A DNA stretch of 64,000 bases. Origin: CBDCXE01 sp965223725 [NCBI: Nitrospinota bacterium]. Its GTDB lineage: Bacteria; Nitrospinota_A; UBA7883. Below, piece after piece: positions 1-8,466 of the stretch (position 1 is its first letter; the number at the start of each line of letters is the position of its first letter). The notes beneath the pieces were generated by a model. It did no database searches. It saw only the letters and a program-made list of their open reading frames with translations, and was not told the DNA's origin. The position numbers and the translations under genes were made by a program. Location: positions 305,081-369,080 of the forward strand of contig CBDCXE010000003.1 in assembly GCA_965223725.1 (NCBI GenBank), given 5' to 3'.

Positions 1-94
1 ATCGCAATCTCGATTTGCGCCGATACAATCGTTGGCCGACGCGCTGGACGCGGACAGGGAGGCGAGGGCGAAGGCTGGTGAAATAATCGAGAGC
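1..94. other. Short stretch at left edge, no gene seen
   Basis: GC-rich sequence downstream of the larC stop codon. I see no convincing reading frame, terminator hairpin or RNA here. It may be the end of a neighbouring gene cut by the window edge, but nothing supports that directly. Confidence 0.3.
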
Positions 95-1273
95 CTATAG
101 TTTGCGTTTATCGGCAGCTGTGATAGCTGACCGGTAGACCTGTTCAAACGGCTTGTCATGTTTCCGCGCCGCCTTTTGTACTGACTCATATTCCGGCATA
201 TTCCTGACGGAGCCATCCGGCAATTTTGCGACTTTTACATCAATGGTTCCATAGCCGGTTTTGACCTTAACGATTTTTCGATCAAGGCTGACCCTGTCCA
301 GCTCATAACGGCGCACGCCCAGGGTGGAGGTGTGGACGAACAATATCCGCTCCAACCCATCGGCTTTGCCTGGCTGGCACAAAGTTGTCAGCATGGTCCC
401 GGGCCGTCCCTTTTTCATCTGAACAGGCGTCAGTGTGACATCCAGGGCGCCTGCATCGAAAAGAAGTTTTGTGACAACATCGTATGCTTGCGGATTCATG
501 TCGTCGATATTTGTTTTAAGTTCTGTCAAGCGTTGACGCTGGATGTCAGGGCCATCGGTCCCGATGAAAATCCGGAGGATATTCGGGCGGTCATCGAAGT
601 CGTGCCCACCTGCGCCACAACCTACATTTTCGGTTATCATCATCGGCTGCGGGCCGAACCTTGACCCTAATGTTTTAAGGATAGCCGCCCCTGTGGGTGT
701 GGTCAGCTCCAGGTTTGGCCCTTCGGCGTATGATGGGATATTGTTCAACAACAGAGCGGTGGCCGGGGCGGGGACCGGCAATATTCCGTGGCTGGTTTTG
801 ACGACGCCTGAACCTGTGTTGACAGGCGAAGCTGTTATTTTGTCGATACCAAGCTCATGGATAGCTATGGCGGCGCCAACAATGTCAACTATGGAATCAA
901 CCGCGCCGACCTCATGGAAATGTACATCCTCGACATTTACAGCATGGACCTTCGCTTCCACCGTGGCTACAGTTTTGAAAATATCGAGGGCTCTCTCTTT
1001 AACCGGGCCTGAAAGTTTGCTGGCTGTTATCAGTTTTACTATATCGGAATAGCGCCGCCGCTTTTTATTTGTAGAGTCATCCACCTTCACAGTCAGCTTG
1101 GTGGCCGATATGCCGCATCGCTTAACCTTCCTTGCGCTGATTGAGTATCCTATGACCTTCAGTTTCGCAAGCTCGGCCCGCAGTGTTTTGGTTGACAACC
1201 CGGCGTCGATAAAGGCGCCCAGGGCCATGTCGCCGCTGATCCCGCAGAAACAATCGAAATGCGCGATTTTCAT
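95..1273 (-). CDS. larC: Nickel pincer cofactor biosynthesis protein LarC
   Basis: A 392-residue protein of the LarC (DUF111) family. In characterised members LarC is the CTP-dependent enzyme that inserts nickel into the pyridinium bis-thiocarboxylate mononucleotide, making the nickel pincer cofactor of lactate racemase and related enzymes. The N-terminus has the family opening MKIAHFDCFCGISGDM, and a histidine-rich motif VEDVHFHEVGAVDS follows near residue 115. I chose the ATG at 1273, which overlaps the larB stop as TAATG, because a longer in-frame extension gives a non-family arginine/glycine-rich N-terminus. It is one continuous frame, unlike the split larC1/larC2 of some Lactobacillus. 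The sulfur-transfer partner LarE is not in this window. Confidence 0.92.
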   Translation of the reverse strand: MKIAHFDCFCGISGDMALGAFIDAGLSTKTLRAELAKLKVIGYSISARKVKRCGISATKLTVKVDDSTNKKRRRYSDIVKLITASKLSGPVKERALDIFKTVATVEAKVHAVNVEDVHFHEVGAVDSIVDIVGAAIAIHELGIDKITASPVNTGSGVVKTSHGILPVPAPATALLLNNIPSYAEGPNLELTTPTGAAILKTLGSRFGPQPMMITENVGCGAGGHDFDDRPNILRIFIGTDGPDIQRQRLTELKTNIDDMNPQAYDVVTKLLFDAGALDVTLTPVQMKKGRPGTMLTTLCQPGKADGLERILFVHTSTLGVRRYELDRVSLDRKIVKVKTGYGTIDVKVAKLPDGSVRNMPEYESVQKAARKHDKPFEQVYRSAITAADKRKL

Positions 1274-2031
1274 TATTCGTTTTGATCTGGCAGGGAGTTT
1301 ATTTTGTGGGCCATCACCCCGGCGCCGAAACCGTTGTCTATATTCACCACCGCCACCCCGGCGGCGCATGAGTTCAGCATAGCCAACAATGCCGATACTC
1401 CGCCAAACGCCGCGCCGTAGCCCACCGATGTGGGAACAGCGATCACCGGACGCTCCACCAGCCCACCCACCACCGAGGCCAAGGCGCCATCCATCCCTGC
1501 CACTACAATGATGACCCTTGCTTTTTTGATTGTTTCCATATGGTCGAACAGGCGGTGTATCCCGGCCACCCCCACATCATATATCGTCTCGACGGCAGAG
1601 CCCATGACGCTGGAGGTGACCATGGCTTCTTCGGCCACTGGTATATCAGATGTGCCGGCAGAGATCACCAGCACCGATCCGGTTTTATCCTTCTCCTCGG
1701 TCTCCACCACTATTGCGCGAGACCGGGCATGAAACACAGCGCCAGGCGCAAATTTCTTAACTTCCTTGAAAAGCTTTGAAGATGCGCGGGTGGCAAGCAA
1801 CGGCGCTTCGCTCTCCACTATCTTTTTGGCGATTGCTATAACTTCTTTATCGGTTTTGCCTTCGCAATAGATCACCTCCGGGAAACCTTGCCGAATGCCG
1901 CGATGATGGTCTATCCGGGCGAACCCCAAGCTCTCTGTTGGGAAATGCCGCAGCTTGTCTAGCGCCTCGACCGGATTTAGCTCACCTTTGCTAACCAGCT
2001 CCAGAATCTTTTTCAGCTTGTGATTAGCCAG
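1273..2031 (-). CDS. larB: Nickel pincer cofactor biosynthesis protein LarB (non-standard start)
   Basis: LarB carboxylates and hydrolyses nicotinic acid adenine dinucleotide, the first step toward the nickel pincer cofactor. The core is unmistakable: GFARIDHHRGIRQGFPEV, then the AIR-carboxylase-like C-terminal half with SAGTSDIPVAEEA, VAGMDGALASVVGG and PTSVGYGAAFGG. The frame stays open and family-like upstream of the first TTG (1929), encoding KILELVSKGELNPVEALDKL, which matches the usual LarB N-terminal helix. That stretch holds no ATG, GTG or TTG before the stop at 2035-2037. I propose a CTG start at 2031, ten bases after an AGAGGAG ribosome site inside the end of gpsA. The alternative is a short protein from TTG 1929. 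It overlaps gpsA and larC, so the three are probably co-transcribed. Confidence 0.85.
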   Translation of the reverse strand: MANHKLKKILELVSKGELNPVEALDKLRHFPTESLGFARIDHHRGIRQGFPEVIYCEGKTDKEVIAIAKKIVESEAPLLATRASSKLFKEVKKFAPGAVFHARSRAIVVETEEKDKTGSVLVISAGTSDIPVAEEAMVTSSVMGSAVETIYDVGVAGIHRLFDHMETIKKARVIIVVAGMDGALASVVGGLVERPVIAVPTSVGYGAAFGGVSALLAMLNSCAAGVAVVNIDNGFGAGVMAHKINSLPDQNE

Positions 2032-3046
2032 TAGTTATAAACTCCTCTTTAAGCTCACGGCTCATCAGGTCAGACACCGCGCTTTTCGGGTCCTTCTTTT
2101 TGTATAGCGTTTTATAAACCTCTTCGCTGATCGGCATATCCACATCATGTTGAGCAGCCATATTGTGCAACGATAGCGATGTGGTCACTCCCTCAGCTAT
2201 AGAATTTGTGGTTCCAATAATAGTATCCAGGCTCTCTCCTTTACCCAAACGCAGTCCAACAGTCCGGTTACGTGACAAATCACCAGCGCAGGTCAATAAC
2301 AGGTCACCTATGCCGGACAGCCCATTAAAGGTTTGAGCGTCGCCACCCATGGCCACACCCAGCCGTGTCATCTCCGCCAATCCTCTGGTGATAATCGCGG
2401 CTCTGGTATTATGTCCGAAACCTAGCCCGTCACTGATGCCAGCGGCTATGGCAATTACATTCTTGACTGCCCCGCCAAGCTCGGTCCCGACTACGTCGCT
2501 GTTTGCGTACAGCCGCAGGTAAGGAGTAGAGAGTACATTTTGCGCCAGCACGATGGATGTATGATTTTTCGAAGCCACTGTGGCGGCGGTGGGGACCTGC
2601 TGCGCCAGCTCCCTGGCGAACGTTGGGCCAGACAAAAAGGCGCATTTCGCCACGATGCTGTCTGGCATGGTATCCGATATCATATCCATCGGCATTGCCA
2701 AGGTATCGTTTTCTATCCCTTTGGTCGCAGAGACCAAAACGGCGGCAGGAGGAATCACTTCAGCCAGATCTGTAAGGGCGGAGCGCATAAACTGTGAAGG
2801 CGTTACAAACAGCAGCAGTTCCATACCATCAACAGCCTCTCCCATATCTGTTGTGGCCTCGATATTTTCCGGTAATGCTATATCTGGCATGTAAGTACTG
2901 TTTTCCCGCTGGTTGTTAATAGAGTCGACAACATCTTCTTCGATGGACCATAACTTGACGTTGGTTCCATTAGACGCCACGGACCAGGCGAGCGCAGTAC
3001 CCCACGCCCCTGCGCCGATTATCCCTATCTTATTTATACCGCTCAT
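2024..3046 (-). CDS. gpsA: Glycerol-3-phosphate dehydrogenase [NAD(P)+]
   Basis: A 340-residue GpsA, the cytoplasmic enzyme that reduces dihydroxyacetone phosphate to sn-glycerol 3-phosphate for phospholipid synthesis. The N-terminal Rossmann motif GAGAWGTA lies at residues 11-18. The family segments SATKGIE, FLSGPTFARE, GGAVKNVIAIAAGI (with the catalytic lysine) and NTRAAIITRGLAEM all appear in order. Length matches the family. The ATG at 3046 sits after AGGAGG on the minus strand. Its last bases overlap the proposed larB start, so gpsA is likely the first gene of a gpsA-larB-larC transcript. Confidence 0.96.
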   Translation of the reverse strand: MSGINKIGIIGAGAWGTALAWSVASNGTNVKLWSIEEDVVDSINNQRENSTYMPDIALPENIEATTDMGEAVDGMELLLFVTPSQFMRSALTDLAEVIPPAAVLVSATKGIENDTLAMPMDMISDTMPDSIVAKCAFLSGPTFARELAQQVPTAATVASKNHTSIVLAQNVLSTPYLRLYANSDVVGTELGGAVKNVIAIAAGISDGLGFGHNTRAAIITRGLAEMTRLGVAMGGDAQTFNGLSGIGDLLLTCAGDLSRNRTVGLRLGKGESLDTIIGTTNSIAEGVTTSLSLHNMAAQHDVDMPISEEVYKTLYKKKDPKSAVSDLMSRELKEEFITTG

Positions 3047-3256
3047 TGAAAACCTCCTTTTGTATTTACCTGATTATTATATATCAGGCCGGATCGCATA
3101 TCATTATTGCTCTACACTCTTACCGTTACTATAAAATAGCATGTTTAATGAGCGCTATATTTTACTTCAACAGGTTTTGACAACGTTAATTATCTCTGCC
3201 ATAATCATCTATTGACAATTTTATTGAGCCAAAACAGCTCATTGTGAAAGGTATCC

Positions 3257-4012
3257 ATGGGCTCTAATACAGAACAAATCCAGAATAAAATGAACCCTGA
3301 CCTGGAAAAGCTTATCCTGCTCCAGGGTTTGGACAAAGAGATCGCTCGCAAGGCCGACCTGCTGGAGAATACTTTGCCAACGGAGATTGATAAACTGCGC
3401 TCTGGCCTGGAAACCGCCCGGGAAAACCTGAAGCGGTTCGATGAAGAGCTGGAAATGTTGAACAAAAACCGCAGAGAGCTGGAAGCTGAAGTCGAAATCA
3501 ATAAAGAGAATATCGCCAAAGCCAAACAAAAACTGCCCGATGTGAAAACCAATGTCGAGTACCGCGCCATATTAAAAGAGCTGGATACGTTCGAGAAGAA
3601 GATTGTGGCCATCGATGACAATCAGATTGAGCTTATGGAGGCCATGGATGGCAAGGATGATGAGAAGAAAGCGTTGGATGCGGCCTTGAAGAAAGAAGAA
3701 GCGGCTTTCAATAATCTGAAGGGCGAGAAAGAAGAAGCCATGGCCAGTCTGGAAAAAACTGTGGCTGAATTAAAAACGAAGCGCGCCACCATTGTAGATC
3801 AGATCAGCGGCGCTGTTTTGAGCAATTATGAGAAAGTTAGTCAGATGCGCGGCACAGGGGTCACCCAAGTGGTTGACCAGTCGTGCCAGTCGTGCTTTCA
3901 AATGATCCAGCCACAGCTATACTATCTGGTGCGGACATCGGACAAGATTTATCAATGCCCCCATTGCGACCGATATCTGTATCACGACCCGAAGGAAAAC
4001 GAAGAGGAATAA
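3257..4012 (+). CDS. Coiled-coil zinc-ribbon protein (CdsZ/DUF164 type)
   Basis: A 251-residue protein of two parts. Residues 15-200 form a long charged coiled coil. The C-terminus has two Cys pairs, CQSC and CPHC, separated by about 25 residues, forming a C4 zinc ribbon. This is the DUF164/CdsZ family, found widely in bacteria near nucleotide or RNA-handling genes; its exact role is not settled. The ATG at 3257 has AAAGG five bases before it, while a second ATG at 3290 would start at MNPDLEKL, which looks more like family members. It stands alone, divergent from gpsA. Confidence 0.8.
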   Translation: MGSNTEQIQNKMNPDLEKLILLQGLDKEIARKADLLENTLPTEIDKLRSGLETARENLKRFDEELEMLNKNRRELEAEVEINKENIAKAKQKLPDVKTNVEYRAILKELDTFEKKIVAIDDNQIELMEAMDGKDDEKKALDAALKKEEAAFNNLKGEKEEAMASLEKTVAELKTKRATIVDQISGAVLSNYEKVSQMRGTGVTQVVDQSCQSCFQMIQPQLYYLVRTSDKIYQCPHCDRYLYHDPKENEEE

Positions 4013-4266
4013 TACCCTGAAAAACGGCAGATTTACTCTCGCCTGATTAGCTGAGCCACGGTCCAGTTTTTGTTGTAGATGGCAATATCTTTAGCGATTA
4101 TAGATATGTGAATAAGTAAACATAAAGGCATATCCGCATGTCCCGTCAGGGCTGAAAGCGCCATCGTGACGCCTTCAAACGCTCACCTGCTATTTGCAAT
4201 TAATGTATTCTCTTGTAAAGTCAAATGTAGCGCATATGTAGCGCAGGAACAAGTATTGGATAAAGA

Positions 4267-5346
4267 ATGGAAAATTATAAAGGGCCACGGATATCAGCGT
4301 CCAGGATATCAAAAGGTATTGGTGTTGACGAGCTGATCGATAACTACTTCAACGCGTATAACGCAGCACGGTTGGCGGAAGTATGCAGAGTGTTGGCGAT
4401 AAAGGTTCTGGGCCAGGATACTCTGGTCGGCATGTCGCTCAGCGGCGCGCTGACCCCGGCCGGGCTTGGGTCGTCCGCCATCGTCACATGGATAGAAAAC
4501 GGGTGGGTGGACTATATAGTCTCCACCGGCGCCAACCTTTATCACGACCTGCATTTCGGGCTGAACCTGCCGCTGCACCGCTCCACACCTTTTGTGGATG
4601 ATGCAAAATTAAGGGAAAAAGAGCTGATCCGCGTCTATGACATCATCTTTGATTATGACGTATTGATACAGTCGGACAAATATCTGCAACGTATTTTCAA
4701 GGAGCCGGAGTTCAACGCCCCCATGGGCACAGCCGAGCTGCATCACAGGCTGGGCAGGTATGTGGACGCCACGGAGAAAGAATTAAAATGTGAAGGCGCC
4801 ACCCTGCTGGCCGCGGCATACCGCAACGCGGTACCGGTTTTTTGTCCATCACCGGGCGATTCCGCCATAGGGCTAAACATATCGGAACTCTCATTCGGTG
4901 GCTCCTATCCGATGGTAGATACAACGAAGGATGTAAATGATTCTGCAGCCATCGCCTATGAAGCGAAGAGTAACAGCAAAAGCGCCGTGCTGATATTTGG
5001 CGGCGGCAGCCCGAAGAATTTTCTGCTGCAGACCATACCATTCCTCGACGAGATAATGGAGATACCGGTCAAAGGGCACAACTATTTTATCCAGATAACA
5101 GACGCCCGGCCAGACACCGGCGGGCTGTCCGGCGCCACGCCCCAGGAGGCGGTCAGCTGGGGCAAGGTCGACCCGGGCCAGCTACCAGATTCTGTGGTAT
5201 GTTATACAGATAGTTCTATCGCAATTCCGCTGATCACCGCATATTTGCTGAACAGAACAAAGCCGCGTGCGCCCAAAAGATTGTATGACAAAAAAGACGA
5301 ACTGTATGAAAGGCTGGAGAAGAAATATCGTGAACGTAAAAAATAA
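4267..5346 (+). CDS. Deoxyhypusine synthase-like protein
   Basis: A 359-residue protein of the deoxyhypusine synthase fold. The NAD/polyamine pocket motifs are visible: SGALTPAGLGSSA, a central STGANLYHDLHFG, and the C-terminal pair GGGSPKNF (holding the lysine equivalent to the catalytic lysine of the eukaryotic enzyme) and ATPQEAVSWGKV. In eukaryotes the enzyme moves an aminobutyl group from spermidine to eIF5A. Bacteria lack eIF5A, so this homologue presumably acts on a small polyamine or an unknown acceptor; homospermidine-type chemistry is one possibility. That is inference. The ATG at 4267 follows AGGAACAAG. The downstream lipoprotein gene overlaps its 3' end, suggesting co-transcription. 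Confidence 0.85.
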   Translation: MENYKGPRISASRISKGIGVDELIDNYFNAYNAARLAEVCRVLAIKVLGQDTLVGMSLSGALTPAGLGSSAIVTWIENGWVDYIVSTGANLYHDLHFGLNLPLHRSTPFVDDAKLREKELIRVYDIIFDYDVLIQSDKYLQRIFKEPEFNAPMGTAELHHRLGRYVDATEKELKCEGATLLAAAYRNAVPVFCPSPGDSAIGLNISELSFGGSYPMVDTTKDVNDSAAIAYEAKSNSKSAVLIFGGGSPKNFLLQTIPFLDEIMEIPVKGHNYFIQITDARPDTGGLSGATPQEAVSWGKVDPGQLPDSVVCYTDSSIAIPLITAYLLNRTKPRAPKRLYDKKDELYERLEKKYRERKK

Positions 5347-5896
5347 ATACTTTATATACCTTGCCGCTTTGGCGGTCGGCGCAACGCTGCTGGCGGGGTG
5401 TCAGGACCATCACTGGAAAGCGTATGACGAAATGGAGGAGCATCCGGAAATAGCCACCGAACAAAAGGGCAAGGCCCCTGTTGCGCCACCGATCGAAAGT
5501 CAGTACGGCACGGCGGATATGCTGTCGGAGTATCGGGCGGATAACAAAAGCTCTGTATTGGTATCAGGTACGGTGGAGCTTGACCCATCGGCCGAAGGCG
5601 CCGACTATAACGGCTGGGTGTTATATGTTATAGCGCGGCCAGCCGAAGGCCAGGGCCTGCTGGCGGCTATCAAAGCGGAGAATGTGAAGTTTCCCTATGA
5701 ATTCCATATCATGCCGAAAGATATTATGTTTGGTGAGCCGAACCAGGACATGACCTATTTTGTGGACGCCCGGTTTGATTCCGATGGCGACCTTGATACG
5801 AAAGACGCCATCGACCTGTTTGGCCGCAATGATGGTGAGCCGCTGCCTATGGGTGCGGATAATGCATTGGTAACCATCAAAAAGAAAGAAAGTTAG
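5330..5896 (+). CDS. Lipoprotein with CcmH/CycH C-terminal-like domain
   Basis: From a GTG at 5330 (GGAG ten bases upstream) the protein opens with a lipoprotein signal: a basic start, a hydrophobic run and the lipobox LLAGC, with the modified cysteine at residue 24. A longer frame from 5267 would bury this signal, so I reject it. The mature region carries VSGTVELDP, LYVIARPAEGQG and KFPYEFHI, which resemble the periplasmic domain at the C-terminus of the cytochrome c maturation factor CcmH/CycH. No other ccm gene is nearby, so a role in cytochrome assembly is only a guess. It overlaps the deoxyhypusine synthase-like gene by 17 bases and converges with the glycosyltransferase gene, overlapping it by 4 bases. 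Confidence 0.7.
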   Translation: MNVKNKYFIYLAALAVGATLLAGCQDHHWKAYDEMEEHPEIATEQKGKAPVAPPIESQYGTADMLSEYRADNKSSVLVSGTVELDPSAEGADYNGWVLYVIARPAEGQGLLAAIKAENVKFPYEFHIMPKDIMFGEPNQDMTYFVDARFDSDGDLDTKDAIDLFGRNDGEPLPMGADNALVTIKKKES

Positions 5897-7020
5897 CGAA
5901 ACTTATGTCTCACCATGAATTGTTCAATCATCGTTTCCAGCTTCTGCTTGAACAGCGGGCGGGCAAACCGTAACGCCTGACGCCGCATAGCCTCCGGGCT
6001 TAATTTATCGCTGTTGGCTTCAAACCGGTCGACGGCTTTATCTAGATCATAAACCGTCTGATGATCGAAATAGAGACCGGTCGGGCTTTCCGAAAACTCG
6101 TCGCGCAACGGTATCACCGTCTCCAGCGCGCCGCCGACGCCATAGGAGATCACCGGCATGCCACAAGCCATAGCCTCCACCGGCACGATACCAAAATCTT
6201 CCATGCCAGGAAAGATCAGCGCCCTTGATGTGCGGTACAGCTCGCGGATACGTTCGGAGCTGACGGAGCCTTCAAACTTTATGTTCGGCCCGGCCAGTTT
6301 ACGCAGGCGCTTCTCGTCCTCCCCTTTGCCGACGATGGTCAACCGGTCGCGTCGGTTGTTGAAAGTTTCCACCGCCAGGTCGATCTTTTTATACGGCGCG
6401 AAAGCAGACACCACCAGATAGCCATCTCGTTTTGTGGTTGTGTCAAGGGTATAAAACTCGGTATCCACCGGTGGGTGGAGCACATCGGCTTCGACGTTAT
6501 AATGCTTCTGGATCCGGTTGGCGACGTTCAAGGAGTTGGCGACGAACCTGTCCACCCGGTTGGCTGTGCGCACATCCCAGCGGCGCAGGTACGGCATTAT
6601 TTTCTCGATCATGAAAAGTTTCGACCGCGAAAACCGGGCAGGATTGAAATAGTCGTCATACAGGTCCCAGGCGTACCGCATCGGTGTGTTGCAATAGCAG
6701 AGATGAGACGCCGCCCCAGGTATGATCCCTTTGGCGACGCAATGGCTGATCGAAAACACAAGGTCGTAGCCGCGCAGCTTGAACGACTCGATAGCTTTTG
6801 GCATCAGTGGCAGATAGTTGCGATACTTTTGTTCAGCGCCAGGAAGCTTTTGGATAAAAGACGTATATATTTTGCGGTCCTCGATGATCGGCGATACCGA
6901 CCCGGGGATGTGCAGCAATGTGTACATATCAGCGTCTGGAAACAGCTCGCACACCGCTTCCAATACATACTCGCCCCCGCGCATACCGGTGAGCCAGTCA
7001 TGCACCAACGCCACTTTCAT
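5893..7020 (-). CDS. Glycosyltransferase family 4
   Basis: A 375-residue GT-B glycosyltransferase. The N-terminal Rossmann domain begins MKVALVHDWLTGMRGGEYV. The C-terminal donor-binding domain holds GMEDFGIVPVEAMACGMPVI, the EX7E-type motif of the GT4 family. Such enzymes move a sugar (often mannose) from a nucleotide donor onto a growing polysaccharide or lipid carrier in the cytoplasm; the sugar here cannot be told from sequence. It overlaps the upstream glycosyltransferase by the four bases ATGA, so the two are translated in a coupled way and likely act in the same surface-polysaccharide pathway. Confidence 0.88.
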   Translation of the reverse strand: MKVALVHDWLTGMRGGEYVLEAVCELFPDADMYTLLHIPGSVSPIIEDRKIYTSFIQKLPGAEQKYRNYLPLMPKAIESFKLRGYDLVFSISHCVAKGIIPGAASHLCYCNTPMRYAWDLYDDYFNPARFSRSKLFMIEKIMPYLRRWDVRTANRVDRFVANSLNVANRIQKHYNVEADVLHPPVDTEFYTLDTTTKRDGYLVVSAFAPYKKIDLAVETFNNRRDRLTIVGKGEDEKRLRKLAGPNIKFEGSVSSERIRELYRTSRALIFPGMEDFGIVPVEAMACGMPVISYGVGGALETVIPLRDEFSESPTGLYFDHQTVYDLDKAVDRFEANSDKLSPEAMRRQALRFARPLFKQKLETMIEQFMVRHKFR

Positions 7021-8090
7021 TGCGCGACCTCCTCATATACCGCCAATGTTTTACGGGCTGTCTCTTCCCACGAGAACTGCTTTGCCCTATGGTAGCCTTT
7101 GGCGATAAGGTTTTCCCGAAATATTGCGTCATCCCGTATCTTGCGTAACGCCGCCGCCATCCCTGCCGCATCATCAGGGTCAATCAGTATGGCGCTGGCT
7201 CCGACAACCTCTGGAATGGATGATCGGTTTGAAGCCACAACCGGTGTTCCACAAGCCATGGCTTCCAATGGTGGCAATCCAAACCCTTCATGATATGAAG
7301 GGAAGAGTAGCGCCAGGGCGCCTGTATATAACGCCTGCATCTCATCGATCCTCACATTATCAAAAAATGTAACACGCCCATCAAACTGCCTATATTTGCG
7401 TTTGTTGTCATCGTTGATTCTTCCAACGATCACGAACCGGGCCGCCTCATCCATTTCTCGTAAAACCTTTTCGACAGCGTTCAGGTTTTTATGCGCCCTG
7501 TCTGATCCTACAAACAGATAATATCCTGGTTCCAGCCGCAGCTTTCCCATTGCCTTTTTCAACGAATCATCATCCAAAGGCGCAAAGTCAGATCCACCTC
7601 CATTCAGAGTGACATGGATCATGCCTGGAGATAAATTAAACTCTGTGATCAAGTTCTTTTTAGTGTACTCCGATACAGTCAACACTGCGCTGGAGCGTTT
7701 AATGGCAGAGCGTATCATAAACCGGGCGTACGCTCTGGCGGCCAACCCGAATGCAGGATCTTGCAAATGGATGATATCGTGGATTGTAACCACTGATTTC
7801 ATTTTCATCCCTATCGGAAGGACATAATGCGGAGCGTGAAACAGATCGAGACCGAGTGAGCTGGCTTTCCTTGATAACGCCATATGTTCCATCAATGAAT
7901 ATTTTTCTGCCCTCTCTTCAACTTTTTTTATACGGTCAGAAGTATAGATATATCGATCCATATCAGCCGTCGCAAAGAACAGAACGTACTCATTTTGATC
8001 ATCGATACGGGCCAGGTTTGAAACCAGGTTATCGATATATCTCCCGATGCCTGTATCGGAGATTTTCCTTACGTCAATTCCTATCCTCAC
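7017..8090 (-). CDS. Glycosyltransferase family 4
   Basis: A 357-residue GT-B enzyme, distinct from its neighbour. It starts MRIGIDVRKISDTGIGRY, typical of a GT4 branch that recognises a nucleotide-sugar donor and a saccharide acceptor. It has LFHAPHYVLP and VTIHDIIH in the N-terminal domain, and SYHEGFGLPPLEAMACGTPV in the C-terminal domain. It is the first gene of a two-gene unit reading leftward. Donor and product are unknown. The long gap to the IF2-N-like gene holds only the tRNA-Arg. Confidence 0.88.
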   Translation of the reverse strand: MRIGIDVRKISDTGIGRYIDNLVSNLARIDDQNEYVLFFATADMDRYIYTSDRIKKVEERAEKYSLMEHMALSRKASSLGLDLFHAPHYVLPIGMKMKSVVTIHDIIHLQDPAFGLAARAYARFMIRSAIKRSSAVLTVSEYTKKNLITEFNLSPGMIHVTLNGGGSDFAPLDDDSLKKAMGKLRLEPGYYLFVGSDRAHKNLNAVEKVLREMDEAARFVIVGRINDDNKRKYRQFDGRVTFFDNVRIDEMQALYTGALALLFPSYHEGFGLPPLEAMACGTPVVASNRSSIPEVVGASAILIDPDDAAGMAAALRKIRDDAIFRENLIAKGYHRAKQFSWEETARKTLAVYEEVAQ

Positions 8091-8155
8091 GCAATCTTCT
8101 CAATTCAAAAGATTTAATTTCCATGCAATGCCGTACATAACTAAATTGAAAAAAA

Positions 8156-8232
8156 TGGTACCCTCGACAGGGCTCGAACCTGTGACCTCCGGATTAGGAA
8201 TCCGGCGCTCTATCCTGCTGAGCTACGAGGGC
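8156..8232 (-). tRNA. tRNA-Arg (CCT)
   Basis: Reading the minus strand, a full cloverleaf of 77 bases is present: acceptor GCCCTCG paired with CGAGGGT (one G-T pair), D-arm AGCTC...GAGC, anticodon stem CCGGA/TCCGG around loop TTCCTAA (anticodon CCT), T-arm CAGGGTTCGAGCCCTG (read as ACAGGTTCGAGCCCTGT) and an encoded CCA end. It reads the rare arginine codon AGG. Confidence 0.96.
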
Positions 8233-8466
8233 ATTATAGATAGTCATTTTAATTCAGTTATGTATAACATCTTTCGAGCGTATTATCTATTGTTCAAATC
8301 TGATACGAGTTAACTTTATACGCATCATCTTTGTTTTCATCTTTTCATGGCCTCTGTGGGTCGGTTCAATGTTGTATTAAAAAATGTTGGCGCTTTTTGA
8401 TGGTGTGTTTATCTGCCTTGGTTTATCATTATAGGAAATAATTGAAATCTGATAATAAAGGTTGTT

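Noticed and set aside
95-1369. LarC start at 1369
   Set aside because: The added residues are Arg/Gly-rich, overlap larB and precede the true family start at 1273.
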